Below, one piece after another: positions 33,501 to 45,246 of a stretch of DNA of 64,000 bases. The stretch is from Lucifuga dentata (Eukaryota; Chordata; Actinopteri; Ophidiiformes; Bythitidae). The position numbers and the translations under genes are program-made. The DNA lies in the NCBI GenBank assembly GCA_014773175.1, contig VXCM01000468.1, positions 1 to 64,000 of the forward strand, given 5' to 3'. Within the stretch, counting starts at the first letter, position 1; each line of letters begins with the position of its first letter. The notes below the pieces were generated by a model. The model was not told the origin of the DNA, searched no databases, and saw nothing but the letters and a program-made list of their open reading frames with translations.

Positions 33501-36500
33501 ACAATTTGCATAATTAGCATAATTAGCATTAATTAGCATAATCACCTATATGGATAATATTTCAACAACTGCTTGGTTATCTGTCCAATCCAATCAATTC
33601 AGTGTCCTCTAAAACTTCTAAATTGACCGAAACTTCGTCAAAATCAGCCCACCAGGAGTTGATTTATGGTCACTTTTGGTTTAAAAGACCCATTTTGAAT
33701 TCTGAAAATGTCAGAAATGGATTCAGCATCCTCAATAACCCACCAAACCACTCCAATATTGTCCAAATTGGCCAAGCAGTTGCTAAAATATTGTCCATAT
33801 AGATGGTTATGCTAATTAATAATAATTATGCAAATTATACAAATTTTCCAACATATGCAAGTTAGCATCTGGCAGTTTCTAAATGTTAGGGACCCATACT
33901 GTATATTTTTAACATAAAACTTTGGGTTACTAAACATTTCCAGGTTCACAATGTTATTTGCAATTTGTCCAAGTTGCTAAAGTTTGTTCCGTTTGCAGAT
34001 GATAAAAATTTATTTTGTTCTGGTAAAGATTTGGAGCAGCTTCTGGACATAATGGAAACTGAACTGAAAATTTTAAAACGATGGTTTGACACTAACAACT
34101 TATCATCAACTTTAAAGAAAACAAAATTTATAATGGAGTACAAATCATGATAGACAATGTTGAAATAGAGTTTATAATTTTGGGGAATTCTTATAGACCA
34201 CAAAATCTAGGCTGACAAATAGAATAGCAAGCCTTCTTTTCCTCAATACTCTCATCTTTGCAGCCGTTTGTTTTACCTGCACACTAAAGCCAAGCTTTAC
34301 AGATCTGGTGTGAACTGCTGTCCACTCAGGCCCTCGAGCCCTCGTTGCCATGGAAACTGGAAAGCGAATTGGCGAGCAGGTGTGCCATGCTGATGGGGAT
34401 GTTTCCAGCGTTTGTAGGAGGGAGAAAGCACTCAGGATTGAAGCGGTCTTGTGATTGCGTTTCGTTACCGCCTCTATTGGACTTCATTACAGCGAGAGTT
34501 TAAGACATCCTTTCTTCCAAAACTAAAACTGTTTAACTCCTTCAGACACGCACGACTGCTCAAAAATGTAGAATCACTGTTCATTGCTATTTCATTCAAT
34601 AATAGTGCTTTTTTTATTATATAAAACAAACACCAAAATATATTTTAAGGTATTTTATTAGTATTTCAAAGTTTTTAAATGCTAAATAACACTATTTTGG
34701 TGGTTTCTCATCAAAGTTTCCATCATGAGATTTAATCTCTGCTATGTAAATTTGAGGCATCAGTTTCTAGAGCATCAGGGAATAATCTAGAATTTCCTAA
34801 TAATCTCTGGAGCCACATTNTGAGGCATCAGTTTCTAGAGCATCAGGGAATAATCTAGAATTTCCTAATAATCTCTGGAGCCACATTCAGCTTCTCTACA
34901 TGAATTAGGAATCATCTACAACTCATGTCTTGATTCCAAATTGTAAAATGTCTTCATTTTTTACAGCTTCTTGCAAATTATTTTAAACCTGTAGGTGCAA
35001 AATACTAACAGACATAGTAGAATCATTTTATACATACACACATATGAACCAAAACTCACTAGTGATTCCACACTTTTGAGCGGTGGTGTGTGTACTGTAC
35101 AGTTTAATAGTCTGGTCACTTTTCACCACAACATGACGTACTTCTCCATCATTTCTAGCTGCACCGCCACGTCTCCCGCCGTGTAATCCACAACCTCGTC
35201 TGCGCCCAGCCCTCTAACGAGTCCTTCTGCGTTGTGGGAGCAGGTAACAGTTACGTGGGCGCCCCAGGCCTTCAGTAACTGGCGGCACACACATAGGGAG
35301 AAGGTAGGAATACACACACACACCCAGCAGGAAGCTTCGCACTCATGCTGAGTTTTTTAAAGGGTCGGACAACACTGCTGAGCGCGATTCGCCTCACCTG
35401 AATGGAGAACGTTCCGACGCCTCCCGATCCTCCGATGATCAAGACTCTGTGAGAAACCCCAGCAAGTACAGGGTCATTCAATTACTGCGTGAGAGAAGCG
35501 GGAAGCCTCGGGGGAGNTTTTTTTTTTTTTTTTTTGAAGCCAATTAGCTTAGTGACATCTTAGAAACGAGAAAGCTGATACAGCACAGAGTGATTTCTGT
35601 GATTTCTCTCAACGAAAAGAACCTTTTGAAAAGGTTCGTTAAAGTCAGCATGCAAAGAGTTTACCTGCCCAGGTGCTGGTGAAAGCGGGAACATAAGACG
35701 ACCGATTCAAGAGTTAATCGCTGTGCACCAGGAGGCACGTCTTCTTTAACTTCTCAAACTTATTAAATCACAAGCACAGCTAGTGCGGACGAAGCGTTTC
35801 GCCACAAGCTAAATCAGGTTCGCAATTAGAGGTGATTGTAAAATGAACCCAATGAAGCTTGTGGCAAAACGCATCGTTCGCACTAACTGCATGTGTGATT
35901 TCATAAATTTGAGAAGTTAAAGAAAACACGGGCCTCCTGGCGTGCAGCCATTAACTCTTAGATTGAGCATTTTAAAAAAGGTTGTCATGGCAGCAGAATA
36001 TACAGTATAATACTCTTTATAAATTGAAGACTTCTGACTGTGAATTGATAATACTCTATGTATGAATGGTTATAGGCTACAGGGACACTTTATGAGGAGG
36101 ACATCCACAGTCAGGGTTCTGCTTGCCTTTTACTGGAACAACTTTCTCTGCAGAGACCTCCAGCGTTCACCAGGGCGGACAGGGCCGTGGCGGCTACGTA
36201 TGGGATAGACGCCGCCTCTGTGTGACTCAACGATTTTGGTTTATGGGAAACCTGTGAGAGAGAAAGCCATGTTAAAAAAAAAACAAAAAACCAACAGTCA
36301 GTCATGTACACACACTTGACTTTTGTTCTCAGGTGTGTTCTCAATTTCAAGTGGACTTCCTGGTTAAATTAAGGTTAAATTTAAAAAATGTTTTAAACTA
36401 TATCATAATTTAGTTATAATTAAAGGCCTCAGGCAGCCGGTTAGGAGCTACAATTTCTGTGTCTGCATCATTGCTGCCACACATGCTTTTGCAGCAAAAA

Positions 36501-38181
36501 AAAAAAAAAAAATCTNAAAAAAAAAAAAAAAAAATCTGATTAATTCTTGCACTGCTGGATGATATAATGATATAACATTACACACTTATTCCAAACTTTA
36601 GTTCAGTACAATTTTAGGAGGTGGTTTCCCCTGCTTGTTTGTTTGTTTTGTTTTTTTGCAGGATTACTCAAAAATCTTATGAACCCATCTTGATGAAACT
36701 CGGTCATCTAGCAGAGAACCCTATACATTTTGCTGCAGATCCGGAGCCAGGGCTGGATGCATTACATGATTCCTTGTAATTGTGAAATAGGGCCTTTTCT
36801 GATATTCTTTTCAGTTTCTTTGAAAATAATACATCAGTGGAAAAAAACATGTGGCATATTTATCTCACAATAAAATATCAGCTGGTGTCATTTCATCCAA
36901 ATATGGGTAAGGTTCCAGATTTGGTAAACTAAAGTATCTGCTTAGACAGGCGCCAAATTAATGGAATTTCTGTACAGCAACAAATAGGAACAGCCATCAT
37001 AACGTAGCTTAGATGATGCTGATTTTTATTAGTTATAAAGAGAGAATGAGAAAAATATGTATTCTAGTCTTTTTTCCTCTTCAGGTCAGTATATTGTTAG
37101 AACAAGACACATTTTGTTTAGTTGTCTCAGAGTGTATTAGCATACTGATGTGTGTGTGTGTGTGTACCTCATAATCTGTTAGAGTCACAAATTCTGCCAG
37201 GCTGCCTTGTTTCCACGGAGGGACAGCAGCCCACACCTGAAACACAAATCTGACATTTAACATGCAGCACACTCCTCAGTTTGACGCCTACTCTCAATCT
37301 TTAAAGCCACTAATCAGTCATTAGACTCCAAGTCAGCGGTTCTCGTCAAGTAGTCATTTACAAAGACATTTCCATACTGCGGTAACAACATTACTGGAAT
37401 CAGAGCAATATTTGCAAATCTTTTACTGACTTATTATTATTATTGCTATTACCATTGGAAAAGACAAGAGCAATTTGCCATTAATGTCAAATTACACAAT
37501 TAAATTTCTGGCAAGGGAACAATAATGAGGAGCAGGCAGGATTCCCAGATCATTATGAGTCACACTCAAGTGAGGAACTCAATGCAGGTTATCTTTTTCC
37601 TAGAAAATGTGTGTGGATGTCTTGGAAACCCTATTCTGTTTACCTCATCCCCCGGAGCAAAATGTGTCACGCCAGATCCACACTCCACCACCACACCGGA
37701 CACGTCACGACCCAGGATCAGGGGGAACTCACTGCCATTCTCCATCACGGATAACGGATCCCTTCTCAACTTAAGTAATTTCGCTCCGTAACCGCCTGAA
37801 TATTGAAAACACACACAAGTACAAATCAATCACGTGTTTACCAACCAACTCCTTGAAGCATCTTCGTTACCGGTACTTACCCCTCATTGATAAATCAAGC
37901 GGATTTAGACTAGCAGCGCAAACTTTTATCATCACCTCGCTGGCAGAATTGATAACGGGGACGCTGATTTCTTCCGTGTACTTTAAAACTTCATTAGTGC
38001 CATACTGATGGATGAGCCAGGCTGACATGCAGCTGTGCCGTCTTGAAGGTGAACTGCACAGGTTTCTCTTGTAGCACACGCCGCATCCTGTCCTGGACGC
38101 TAACGTTTTGGTCCAGTTTAGAGCTTTCGCGTTGAATAAAGAGAGAAGCCTTGTCGATGCCATTGCGCTAATAGAAACCAT
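27570..38181 (-). CDS. rtn4ip1: Reticulon-4-interacting protein 1, mitochondrial NADPH-dependent oxidoreductase
   Basis: MDR-superfamily quinone oxidoreductase-like enzyme of mitochondria, known in vertebrates for coenzyme Q synthesis, respiratory function and optic-nerve health (OPA10). Exons in transcript order: 38181-37881, 37795-37644, 37236-37168, 36251-36127, 35446-35398, 35278-35142, 31615-31432, 30386-30291, 27761-27570 (TAG). Lengths sum to 1305 nt, 434 residues, against 396 in human. Residues 1-45 are Arg/Ser-rich and lack Glu/Asp, fitting a mitochondrial presequence. A GroES-like half follows, then a Rossmann half with the GGSGGVG nucleotide loop near residue 221, and LGADEVVDY and GHARGKTVV near the end. 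Start: ATG 38181 has a purine at -3 and G at +4; an in-frame ATG at 38163 (MASTRLL) would give 428 residues. Odd points: a GC donor after exon 4 and an acidic C-terminal extension. The 3' end faces crybg1. Confidence 0.96.
28213..28762 (-). mobile_element. TTAA element subfamily B, copy 4, in an rtn4ip1 intron
   Basis: Left TTAAAGGACCATACTGATG, right CAGTATGGTCCTTCAA (decayed TTAA). Interior matches other B copies. Confidence 0.8.
28923..29648 (+). mobile_element. TTAA element subfamily A, copy 9, with duplicated right arm
   Basis: Left TTAAAGGACCATACCACCC, right GGTATGGTCCTTTAA. The right-arm segment CCTTTGGGAAATGATTGTCA occurs twice (29425 and 29562), separated by a filler rich in CGTAAC/GTTATCG motifs. 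Confidence 0.85.
32022..32608 (-). mobile_element. TTAA element subfamily A, copy 10, in an rtn4ip1 intron
   Basis: Left CTAAAGGACCATACCTACC, right GGTATGGTCCTTTAA, otherwise typical. At 587 bp with no N, it is a clean reference copy. Confidence 0.85.
33404..33948. mobile_element. Inverted-repeat element with TA-flanked CAGTATGGGTCC ends inside a larger inverted repeat
   Basis: TA-CAGTATGGGTCCC at 33450 and GGGACCCATACTG-TA near 33903 delimit a Tc1/mariner-like MITE. Outside it the flanks pair again: GAACCCGGAAATGTT at 33404 with AACATTTCCAGGTTC near 33948, as if the MITE had landed in the centre of another foldback element. Confidence 0.65.
33955..34160 (+). mobile_element. LINE reverse transcriptase fragment (FADD box)
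   Basis: Reading frame from 33965 contains [20 protein letters not shown] then [14 protein letters not shown], the catalytic region of L2/CR1/Rex-like fish LINEs. FADD is at 33992-34003. Truncated on both sides, in an rtn4ip1 intron. Confidence 0.7.
34344..34357. promoter_or_regulatory. RFX-type X-box in an rtn4ip1 intron
   Basis: GTTGCCATGGAAAC matches the RFX palindrome GTTNCCATGGNAAC. It is in a non-repetitive stretch (34230-34540). Confidence 0.3.
34545..35094. mobile_element. Type D TA-flanked inverted-repeat element, copy 2
   Basis: Left CTGCTCAAAAATGTAGAATC, right GATTCCACACTTTTGAGCGG. N at 34820 between 67-bp identical flanks. This copy has no A element and serves as the uninterrupted comparison for copy 1. 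It ends about 50 bp from rtn4ip1 exon 6. Confidence 0.7.
35718..35955. mobile_element. Short palindromic MITE, arms about 100 bp
   Basis: Left arm GTTAATCGCTGTGCACCAGG through CGCCACAAGCT pairs with right arm AGCTTGTGGCAAAACG through GTGCAGCCATTAAC. In the rtn4ip1 intron after exon 4. Superfamily undetermined. Confidence 0.6.
36125..36127 (-). other. rtn4ip1: Non-canonical GC splice donor of rtn4ip1 intron 4
   Basis: Exon 4 ends AAAAG and the intron starts GCAAGC, the usual context of the rare GC-AG introns. Using it joins SSK to R and then [11 protein letters not shown] in frame; the alternative GT eight bases earlier (GTAAAAGG) breaks the phase. Confidence 0.85.
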
Positions 38182-38439
38182 TTCAATAAGTCCGTCAGCT
38201 GTGTCCCTAAAGTCAGCTGTTTTAAGTGACAGAAGTAGCTAGCTGTCCTTCCTAGCTGTTTAGCTAACTAGCTATCTATGCAGCTAACGTTAGCACGCCA
38301 AGCTTGTTACCATTGTATGTTAAGGAAAGGGAAAATGTATTGATTATGCAAGCGCAAATGTATAAAGTATGTTTAATTAATAAACGGTTACGTGCAAAAC
38401 CGTCTCATTAAGGGAGAGATTCTGTTAAAAGAAACATAG

Positions 38440-38540
38440 CAAAACCTCTTCCGGCTTTACGGCTACATAACAATAAGCTCACCTTTGAACTCGCATCGAA
38501 AGCCAATCAGAATTCTTTATCTAACTCTTCTGACCAATAG
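38440..38540 (-). promoter_or_regulatory. rtn4ip1: Probable rtn4ip1 promoter elements (ETS and CCAAT motifs)
   Basis: Upstream of the start codon lie an ETS-type core (minus strand CCGGAAG, 38448-38454) and two CCAAT boxes on the plus strand (38503-38507 and 38534-38538). There is no TATA box at a suitable place. GABP/ETS sites are common in promoters of nuclear genes for mitochondrial proteins. The transcription start is inferred only; first-exon 5' UTR lies between about 38182 and 38440. Confidence 0.4.
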
Positions 38541-38971
38541 AATAAAAGAATAAAAAACAAGCTGAAATGTGATCATGAAACTACTACTACAACTTCAACT
38601 ACTACCATCAAAATTAAATAAATAAATAAAACATATTATATTTTGATTACATTAAATTTGTTACATGTATTACATTATTACATTATACTGTATTTATGAT
38701 TACGTCATTGAAGTTTTTGCGCTATGCACTTTTTTTCATGTCATTTCTTTTCCCCTTCGCTCTCTTTCTCTCCTCACTCACGTGACATCACATCCTACCT
38801 TTCTGAAATTTAATTGTAATCTTGCAGTATTGTAGTATTAGTATTGTAGTATTAGTTAACTATAATCCCCATTGTAAAGTGTGTAATTGGTGTTTATCTT
38901 ATGTAATTATGTATCATTAATCACTGTCTGTTCACTCATTTGTGGTGTTAAGGAAATATATATATACAGTA

Positions 38972-38978
38972 TATAAAG
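38972..38978 (+). promoter_or_regulatory. TATA box of the lectin pseudogene
   Basis: TATAAAG, about 150 nt upstream of the first coding exon. A non-coding first exon probably starts near 39000 and ends near 39027 (tggtgtgag-like donor), but its limits are not certain. A T/A dinucleotide run just upstream weakens the call. Confidence 0.45.
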
Positions 38979-39570
38979 AGGGCTGAGTAGTTCTGCAAGT
39001 CACTCCTTTCACCTCTGATACAAGCCTGGTGTGAGCAATAAAGCCTGTACGTATTGATCGACGTTTTAGATGGACAGAAGATATTGATAAAGTAATAGAC
39101 AAATATTCCTCTTGTTTTCTTTCAGAATCATGAGCAGGAACTACTTACCCAGAAACGATGAGCTCCGCAGAGGAGACTTCCTGATGTCCAGCAATAGGAA
39201 GGGAACCATCTTCCAAATGAGTAACTCATATTTAAACAGTCAAGAAGCTCATCAAACATATGTATTGCTGCTCTAAGGTGAAACTACAATCAATCCATGG
39301 ATAGATTGGAATATGGATCAATCCATATTTCTGAAATGTTTCTGTTTGTGCCCACAGAATGACGTCTTTGTTGTCTATGACTGGAAGCCTGTGTGAGCCT
39401 CAGACACACATGGATCAGGTGCTATGTGCCTGTGCATGCAGGCAAACCTGGTCATGTACAACGAAAACAACACAGCCTGGTGGCACACAGACACCTGGAG
39501 GTGTGACCTGGCAACATGTGCTGCCTGTACCTGAACTATTCTAGCGTTTTGGTGCTCATGAGGGAAAGGA
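38972..39570 (+). pseudogene. Lily-type (B-lectin, pufflectin-like) mannose-binding lectin, disrupted
   Basis: Fish lily-type lectins are small secreted skin and gill mucus proteins with a monocot-mannose-lectin fold. Here a first coding exon (39126-39216, ATG 39130, MSRNYLPRNDELRRGDF) follows a good acceptor (ttttctttcag), and a second (from 39358) reads NDVFVVYDWKPV then continues ASDTHGSG. Lesions seen: TGA at 39394-39396 where the family has Trp; the exon donor reads ATGAGT at 39217 instead of GTGAGT; the QxDxNxVxY sugar-binding motif is shortened to QANLVMY; and the frame shifts between about 39497 and 39512, after which the expected CLYL strand is in another frame. An upstream TATA box and probable 5' UTR exon survive, so this is a duplicated gene copy, not a retrocopy. 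I infer it makes no functional lectin. Confidence 0.85.
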
Positions 39571-39699
39571 AAGATATTTGGATGTGATAAAACCAGAGAC
39601 TCTAAAAATGACTGAAAGCCAGCTTGATTAACCAAAAATGCACCTATTGTGTAAACTGAACCCAATGAAAGCAAATGTCCAGAATTCATAAAAGTCTTT

Positions 39700-41090
39700 T
39701 CCTTTCTTTTTGTTTGGGGTTTGGAGTTAAATATGTTTCGGTCTCTTAGCTCTTTGTGAAATTCTTTATTTGTATGTGAAAATCTTCATGTTTTAGATGG
39801 ACTTACTTCATCATTGTGGTCTTAAGATCCTCTTGTTGGATCATGGCCCAGATTGCTACAACATGTATTTTCTTCTATTATTACAACAACAAAAATAATA
39901 ATAATTCTTGATGAAAATTTTGCACAGTAATATCAAACCAAACTTATCAACAAACTGAAACCATAATGGAAGAGAAATAATTGAATTGCTCTGTGGGTTC
40001 CATTAAAGCTCAATCAGCAGGACAAAAATCCATTATGTGGCAGAAAACTGCATTATCATAACACTGAAACTGTACATGAAAAAATTATAACCTAATGTGT
40101 TTGGGAGGCCCACTCACCAGCAAAGTGACTGCTGAGTGCTCCATCAGCTGGAGATAAATGGATGGAAAACATGCCAGCAGACATGGCAGACACTAATGGA
40201 GACAGCAAAGGGCAGCGAAGAAAACCAAAGTTGAATGGGAGGAGGATATCTTTTTATGCATGAGCAATACACAGGGGCTACACCGGGGTTTGGTTTAATG
40301 TTTACATGCTGCTTCAACTATAACATGGCATTAAACTATTACTGTATATCTTAAAGATTCATTTGGGGAATGTGGTCAGACAGGAAAATGTAACGTATCA
40401 TTATCAGCTTGAATTCTTAAACCCAGAATTGCTACTTTGAGCTGGTCACCGGGAAACCTGAAAGTGGTTCATAAAACAAAAACAGCTGCCTTCCTGTTAT
40501 TTGTGGACCACTAGTTTGCTGCTGCAAGAAAGGAGGAGTTGCTAGGAGTTGGTAGTCAGGAAGACCAAACTGTCTGCCTTCCTGTCATCCTAATTGTAGC
40601 TAAACCAAATCGCGCTTATCTCACAACATCAGCAGCAAATAACATGGCATTGCATTTGGCAGCAGAATTAATGTGCTATCTATTTTTGCAGAGATCGAAG
40701 AGAGAGAAAGAGCGAGGTGTAAAAAGAAAAAGAGAGAAAGTGTGTGTGTGTGTGCAAGATGTGGACTAAGAGAGAGAGAGCGACCCCTGAGGGGTGCTGT
40801 GTGATCATGATTCAGCATGAAACCAGGCAACAAATAGCCATATCATTATAATAACAGGGGGCTCCCAGGGGGGGAGAGGACACGCTGAATATTGGGTGAT
40901 TTGTCTTTGCTGCTTCATTACAGTAGAACCATCTAATGAATTATTATTCAATAAAACCTCCCTTCCATGTTACTGAGAGGAGGGGAGGGGACACCATGTC
41001 TTCAGCAGCAGCTAAAGAAAGGTGGTCCCTATTGATGGTTTCCTGTTACCTAGCTACCCAAAAGACGACCAGACATGACAGCAGCACCTG
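39700..41090. other. Intergenic, no gene seen
   Basis: Mostly unique, AT-rich DNA without a convincing reading frame; a purine-rich GA stretch lies at 40690-40790. Confidence 0.5.
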
Positions 41091-41091
41091 T

Positions 41092-41815
41092 CTAAAAGGA
41101 CTATACGGCGATTTTACATTTTTAAGCCTGATAAATACTACCTGCATACACATTATGTTACAAAACACCATTTTCCAAAACATAAAACCATATTTTACTT
41201 TTCTTGTAATTTTGCTATATCCCCTAATCTTTCAAAATCAAATGTTCAGATGATACACCCACCACAAAATTCAACATATATCCTAATGTAGAATGCACGA
41301 TCATTTTAAATTTCTAAAAGCTGTCTTCTCCTGGGACTATATTCCCTGGCGGAGAAATACTTTCTGTAGCTGTGCAGCTCTATGTTGAAGCAGTTAAATA
41401 AAGTTACTTTGACAAAAAACTTAATAGACATCGTGTTCCCTGTGATGGATTACTTATCTCAAAGGACCATATCATCCATTTTGCATATTTGAGCCTAATA
41501 TATTCAATTTTCATACATGTTACATTACTGACAATCATTTCCCAAAGGATAAAACCATATTTCAGCTTTCCTAAAAGTTTGCAAAATCTCTTAATCTTTC
41601 AAAATCAAATATTCAAGTGATACACCCACCTTAAAAATCCGTGTTTCTCCTGCTAATAGTTACACAGCCTTATGAAGTCACGGTCCTTTAAATTTTTTTG
41701 ATAAACAGAGGTCTTCTTTTGGGATTATATTCCCCGGTGGAGACATACATTCACTCCACACTTCTTATTGCACTTAACACCTAAAATTATGAAACTTCAA
41801 ATAAAAAAAAAAAAA

Positions 41816-41884
<69 letters not shown>

Positions 41885-42245
41885 NTGAAACCAATGGAGG
41901 TCTGGAAGGTAGGAAAAACATTTTTAATTCACTGTTCCAGTAGTATGCTTTGGGAAATGATTGTCAGTAATGTTACATGTATGAAAATTGAATATATTAG
42001 GCTCAAACATGCAAAATGGGTGGTATGGTCCTTTAAGTGTGTTTCAAGTCTCTATAAGTCAATTTTTATAGCATATTGGAATGAACTGAAACCAATATCC
42101 ATCTGGAAGGTAGGAAAAACAACTCTAAAATTTACCTCTCCAGTAGTATATTTTGAGAAATTGCTGTCAGTAACATAAGGTGAATGTGGGTTTGTATACC
42201 ATAAATTGGGCTCAAACATGCAAAATCGCCGATACTGTCCTTTAA
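41092..42245 (-). mobile_element. TTAA element subfamily B, copy 5, hosting a nested A element
   Basis: Left CTAAAAGGACTATACGGCG, right GATACTGTCCTTTAA. B interior resumes after the nested element with GTGTTTCAAGTCTCT at 42038. Confidence 0.8.
41457..42036 (-). mobile_element. TTAA element subfamily A, copy 11, nested in B copy 5
   Basis: Left TCAAAGGACCATATCATCC, right GGTATGGTCCTTTAA. Contains an 80-nt poly-A with an N at 41885, so its middle is incomplete. Confidence 0.8.
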
Positions 42246-42685
42246 ATTTATGTTTTTCAGCTCCGTGCAGCTTATCTGGGCCTTTTCACCATCTTGGGAC
42301 TTGTGGCCCAAATAATGCGATCGCTCCATAAAAAAAATGACAGTTTTTATAATTGAATAGAATGGTCTGGAAAACCACCGTGGACACATGACCTGTTGGA
42401 TGCTTTGGAGCTTTCAGCTCGCCCTCAGGCCATCTACCTCACCTGCACGAGGAAAAACACATTTTGCATAAAAATTATATTCCTTTTCCACCCCTCGTCA
42501 TCCATCCCCTCTTCAGTTTTTCATCAGACAAACCAATTATCAAGCAAATCTCCAGCTGCTGTCATGCCACAGATAAATGGCAAGACTATGGCGAGGTTAG
42601 ACATGACTCATTGCCTCCAAAGAGGAGCTAGATAATGATCACAAACACTGTTTATTATATAAGAAGATAATTTGAACTCAGCCAA

Positions 42686-42686
42686 G

Positions 42687-42729
<43 letters not shown>
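42686..42729. repeat. (CA)n(GA)n microsatellite
   Basis: CA run followed directly by about 15 GA units. Confidence 0.9.
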
Positions 42730-42734
<5 letters not shown>

Positions 42735-43330
42735 ACTGTGCACCATCTCCAGTTGGGCTCTGAGATATTTTTAGATCAAACGATTGGTTTCTCTCCCTGG
42801 AAACTGACCCATTTTTGTGTTTTTCTTGAACAGGTCAGACACTAGCACACACAATGAAAGCTGCGGCGACTTCTTTAAAATGTCACTCAACCCATTTTGG
42901 TTTTCGCAATATGTGGAAGTGAATGTTAATTATTTTCAGGAGATGAATTCATTGTTTTGTTCTTCTGGTCACTTTAATTGGCTTCCTGCATGCAGCACAA
43001 CTGGGAATTTGCCTATCTGCACGTCCCTCAGAGACATGTTGTACAGCAAAGAGCATTGACAGCGGGGGGTNGGGGATGTTTAGAAAATAGACAGGACCAG
43101 CTCACCTGGAGCAGGTAAGGGCACATTATCATATGGAATCTTTAGCATGGATGGGTTCAGCTGAATCTGCGATCTGCTGCTATGACACGATCTCTCTGAA
43201 CCTGATGTACATAAGATAAACATTCTCTGGGTTATTGTCAGCAAAACCATGTATAAATAAAGATAACACAAGCCTGTTGTGAGTCTCATGTATGTACAGT
43301 AATGTGTGCATAATGTACAAAGATATTTTT

Positions 43331-43976
43331 AAAAAATCAATGCATATATTCACAATGAAGGTATAATTTGATATACTTTGTGCATTACCTGTTTAAAACT
43401 ATATTTATATTTAATGTATCATTTGATATATATTCACTGTATATATCTTATGTTAACTGTGCACTCTCATATAGTACATAAATCCATATCCATCAAAGCA
43501 GCCATTAAAGTGTGCAATACTTCCATGAATATAAAAAAAATCATTTAACAATATATGTGTGTGTGTGTGTATAATGTCACCACGTATAATAATATGCATT
43601 TGAAAAATCAATGCATATATTCACAATTAAGGTATAATTTGATATACTTTGTGCATCAACTGCTTAAAAGTATATTTATATTTAATGTATCATTTGATAA
43701 AAATTTACTCTATATATCTTATGTTAACTGTGCACTGTCACATACTAGTAATATATCCAAATCCATCAGAGCAGCCATTAAAGTGTGCAATGCATGCATG
43801 AATATAAAAAAAATACATTTAACAAATGTGTATAATGTCCTCATGTATGATAATATGCATTTTTTTTTAAAAATCAATGCATATATCCACAATGAAGATA
43901 TAATTTAATATACTTTGTGCATCATCTGTTTAATTTCATGTATCATTTGATATATTTACATTTGATATATATACAG

Positions 43977-44036
<60 letters not shown>

Positions 44037-44042
44037 CTGNAG

Positions 44043-44102
<60 letters not shown>

Positions 44103-44460
44103 CTGTATATATCTCATGTTAAGCTGTACACTTATTTACATACAATCAAATACATCAAAGCAGCCATTAAAGTGTGCAATACATGCATAAATATAAAAAA
44201 TGTAACAATATGTATGTGTATAATGTCCCCACTTACGACAATATGCATTTTTAAAAAATCAATAAATATATTCACAATTAAGGTGAGTAATATATTTTAA
44301 TTGATAACTAATTTGATATATTTTGATATATTTTGTGCATCACCTGTAAGAATGTCCACGCATGCAAATTGATTGAAGTATCTAACTCGTAATTAATGTA
44401 TATACAATATGTGTGCAATACATATAAAAATATGGATACATAAATTTTAAATAAAACGCT
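43331..44460 (+). repeat. Tandem repeat of about 270 bp, 3.5-4 copies
   Basis: AAATCAATGCATATATTCAC occurs near 43333, 43607, 43870 and, diverged, 44258; GCAGCCATTAAAGTGTGCAA at 43498, 43770 and 44159. Each unit contains variable TG/TA runs; the third is lengthened by (TG)n(TA)n and an N join at 44040 with duplicated flanks. Confidence 0.8.
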
Positions 44461-44612
44461 AAGATATATAAATCAAAACATAGAAACGACATTTGTTGCA
44501 GAATAAAGACGATGCTTGTCTTCTGTGTGTGGTTTAATAAAAGCTCAATTGAGGGGAGAAGAGTTATCTTCCAGCAGTTTTATAACAGTACGATAAGATG
44601 ATGTGTTAAGTG

Positions 44613-44618
<6 letters not shown>

Positions 44619-44677
<59 letters not shown>

Positions 44678-44692
44678 CAGAGAGACAGAGAG
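44619..44692. repeat. (GA)n microsatellite
   Basis: About 25 GA units followed by CAGAGAGA variants. Confidence 0.9.
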
Positions 44693-44902
44693 GGTATCAT
44701 TCTCCAAATAAGAAAACATTTGGAGGGAGTATCAGGAGTTTTAGATGGGGAGTAAGAATGATTCCAGCTGCAGGATAAATCTGAAAAGGTCAACCTTGAC
44801 CCATCACGCCATGCTGAGGTACACAACCTGAAACATCATTTGCTACAGTATATCTGTACATGTCCTCATCTTAGAACAAAACATCATATTCTTTCAGTAC
44901 AG

Positions 44903-44903
<1 letters not shown>

Positions 44904-44961
<58 letters not shown>

Positions 44962-45099
44962 NACACACACACACACACACGGTGAGGAAGTGACACAGGA
45001 AACAGAGCATTCTTCCGTTCATCCCACAGGTTGCATCTTATCTGCAGGCTTCCTCCACACTGCAGCAGCAGCAACAGCGGTGGAAAGAAAACACACACA

Positions 45100-45134
<35 letters not shown>

Positions 45135-45246
45135 CAGTCTGTGTTTTTGTCCAGAGGATTAGGAAAAACTACAGTGTATCTGCTGATGTCAGAGTTATCT
45201 CTCTCACTTAAGCCTTGACTCTCTGAGACCAGCAGACTTCCCCGCN

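Noticed and set aside
39394..39396. TGA as a recoded selenocysteine codon in the lectin
   Set aside because: The family has Trp here, and other lesions show the gene is dead.
44840..45211. Open frames across CA repeats
   Set aside because: His-Thr and Val-Cys repeats from microsatellites, not genes.
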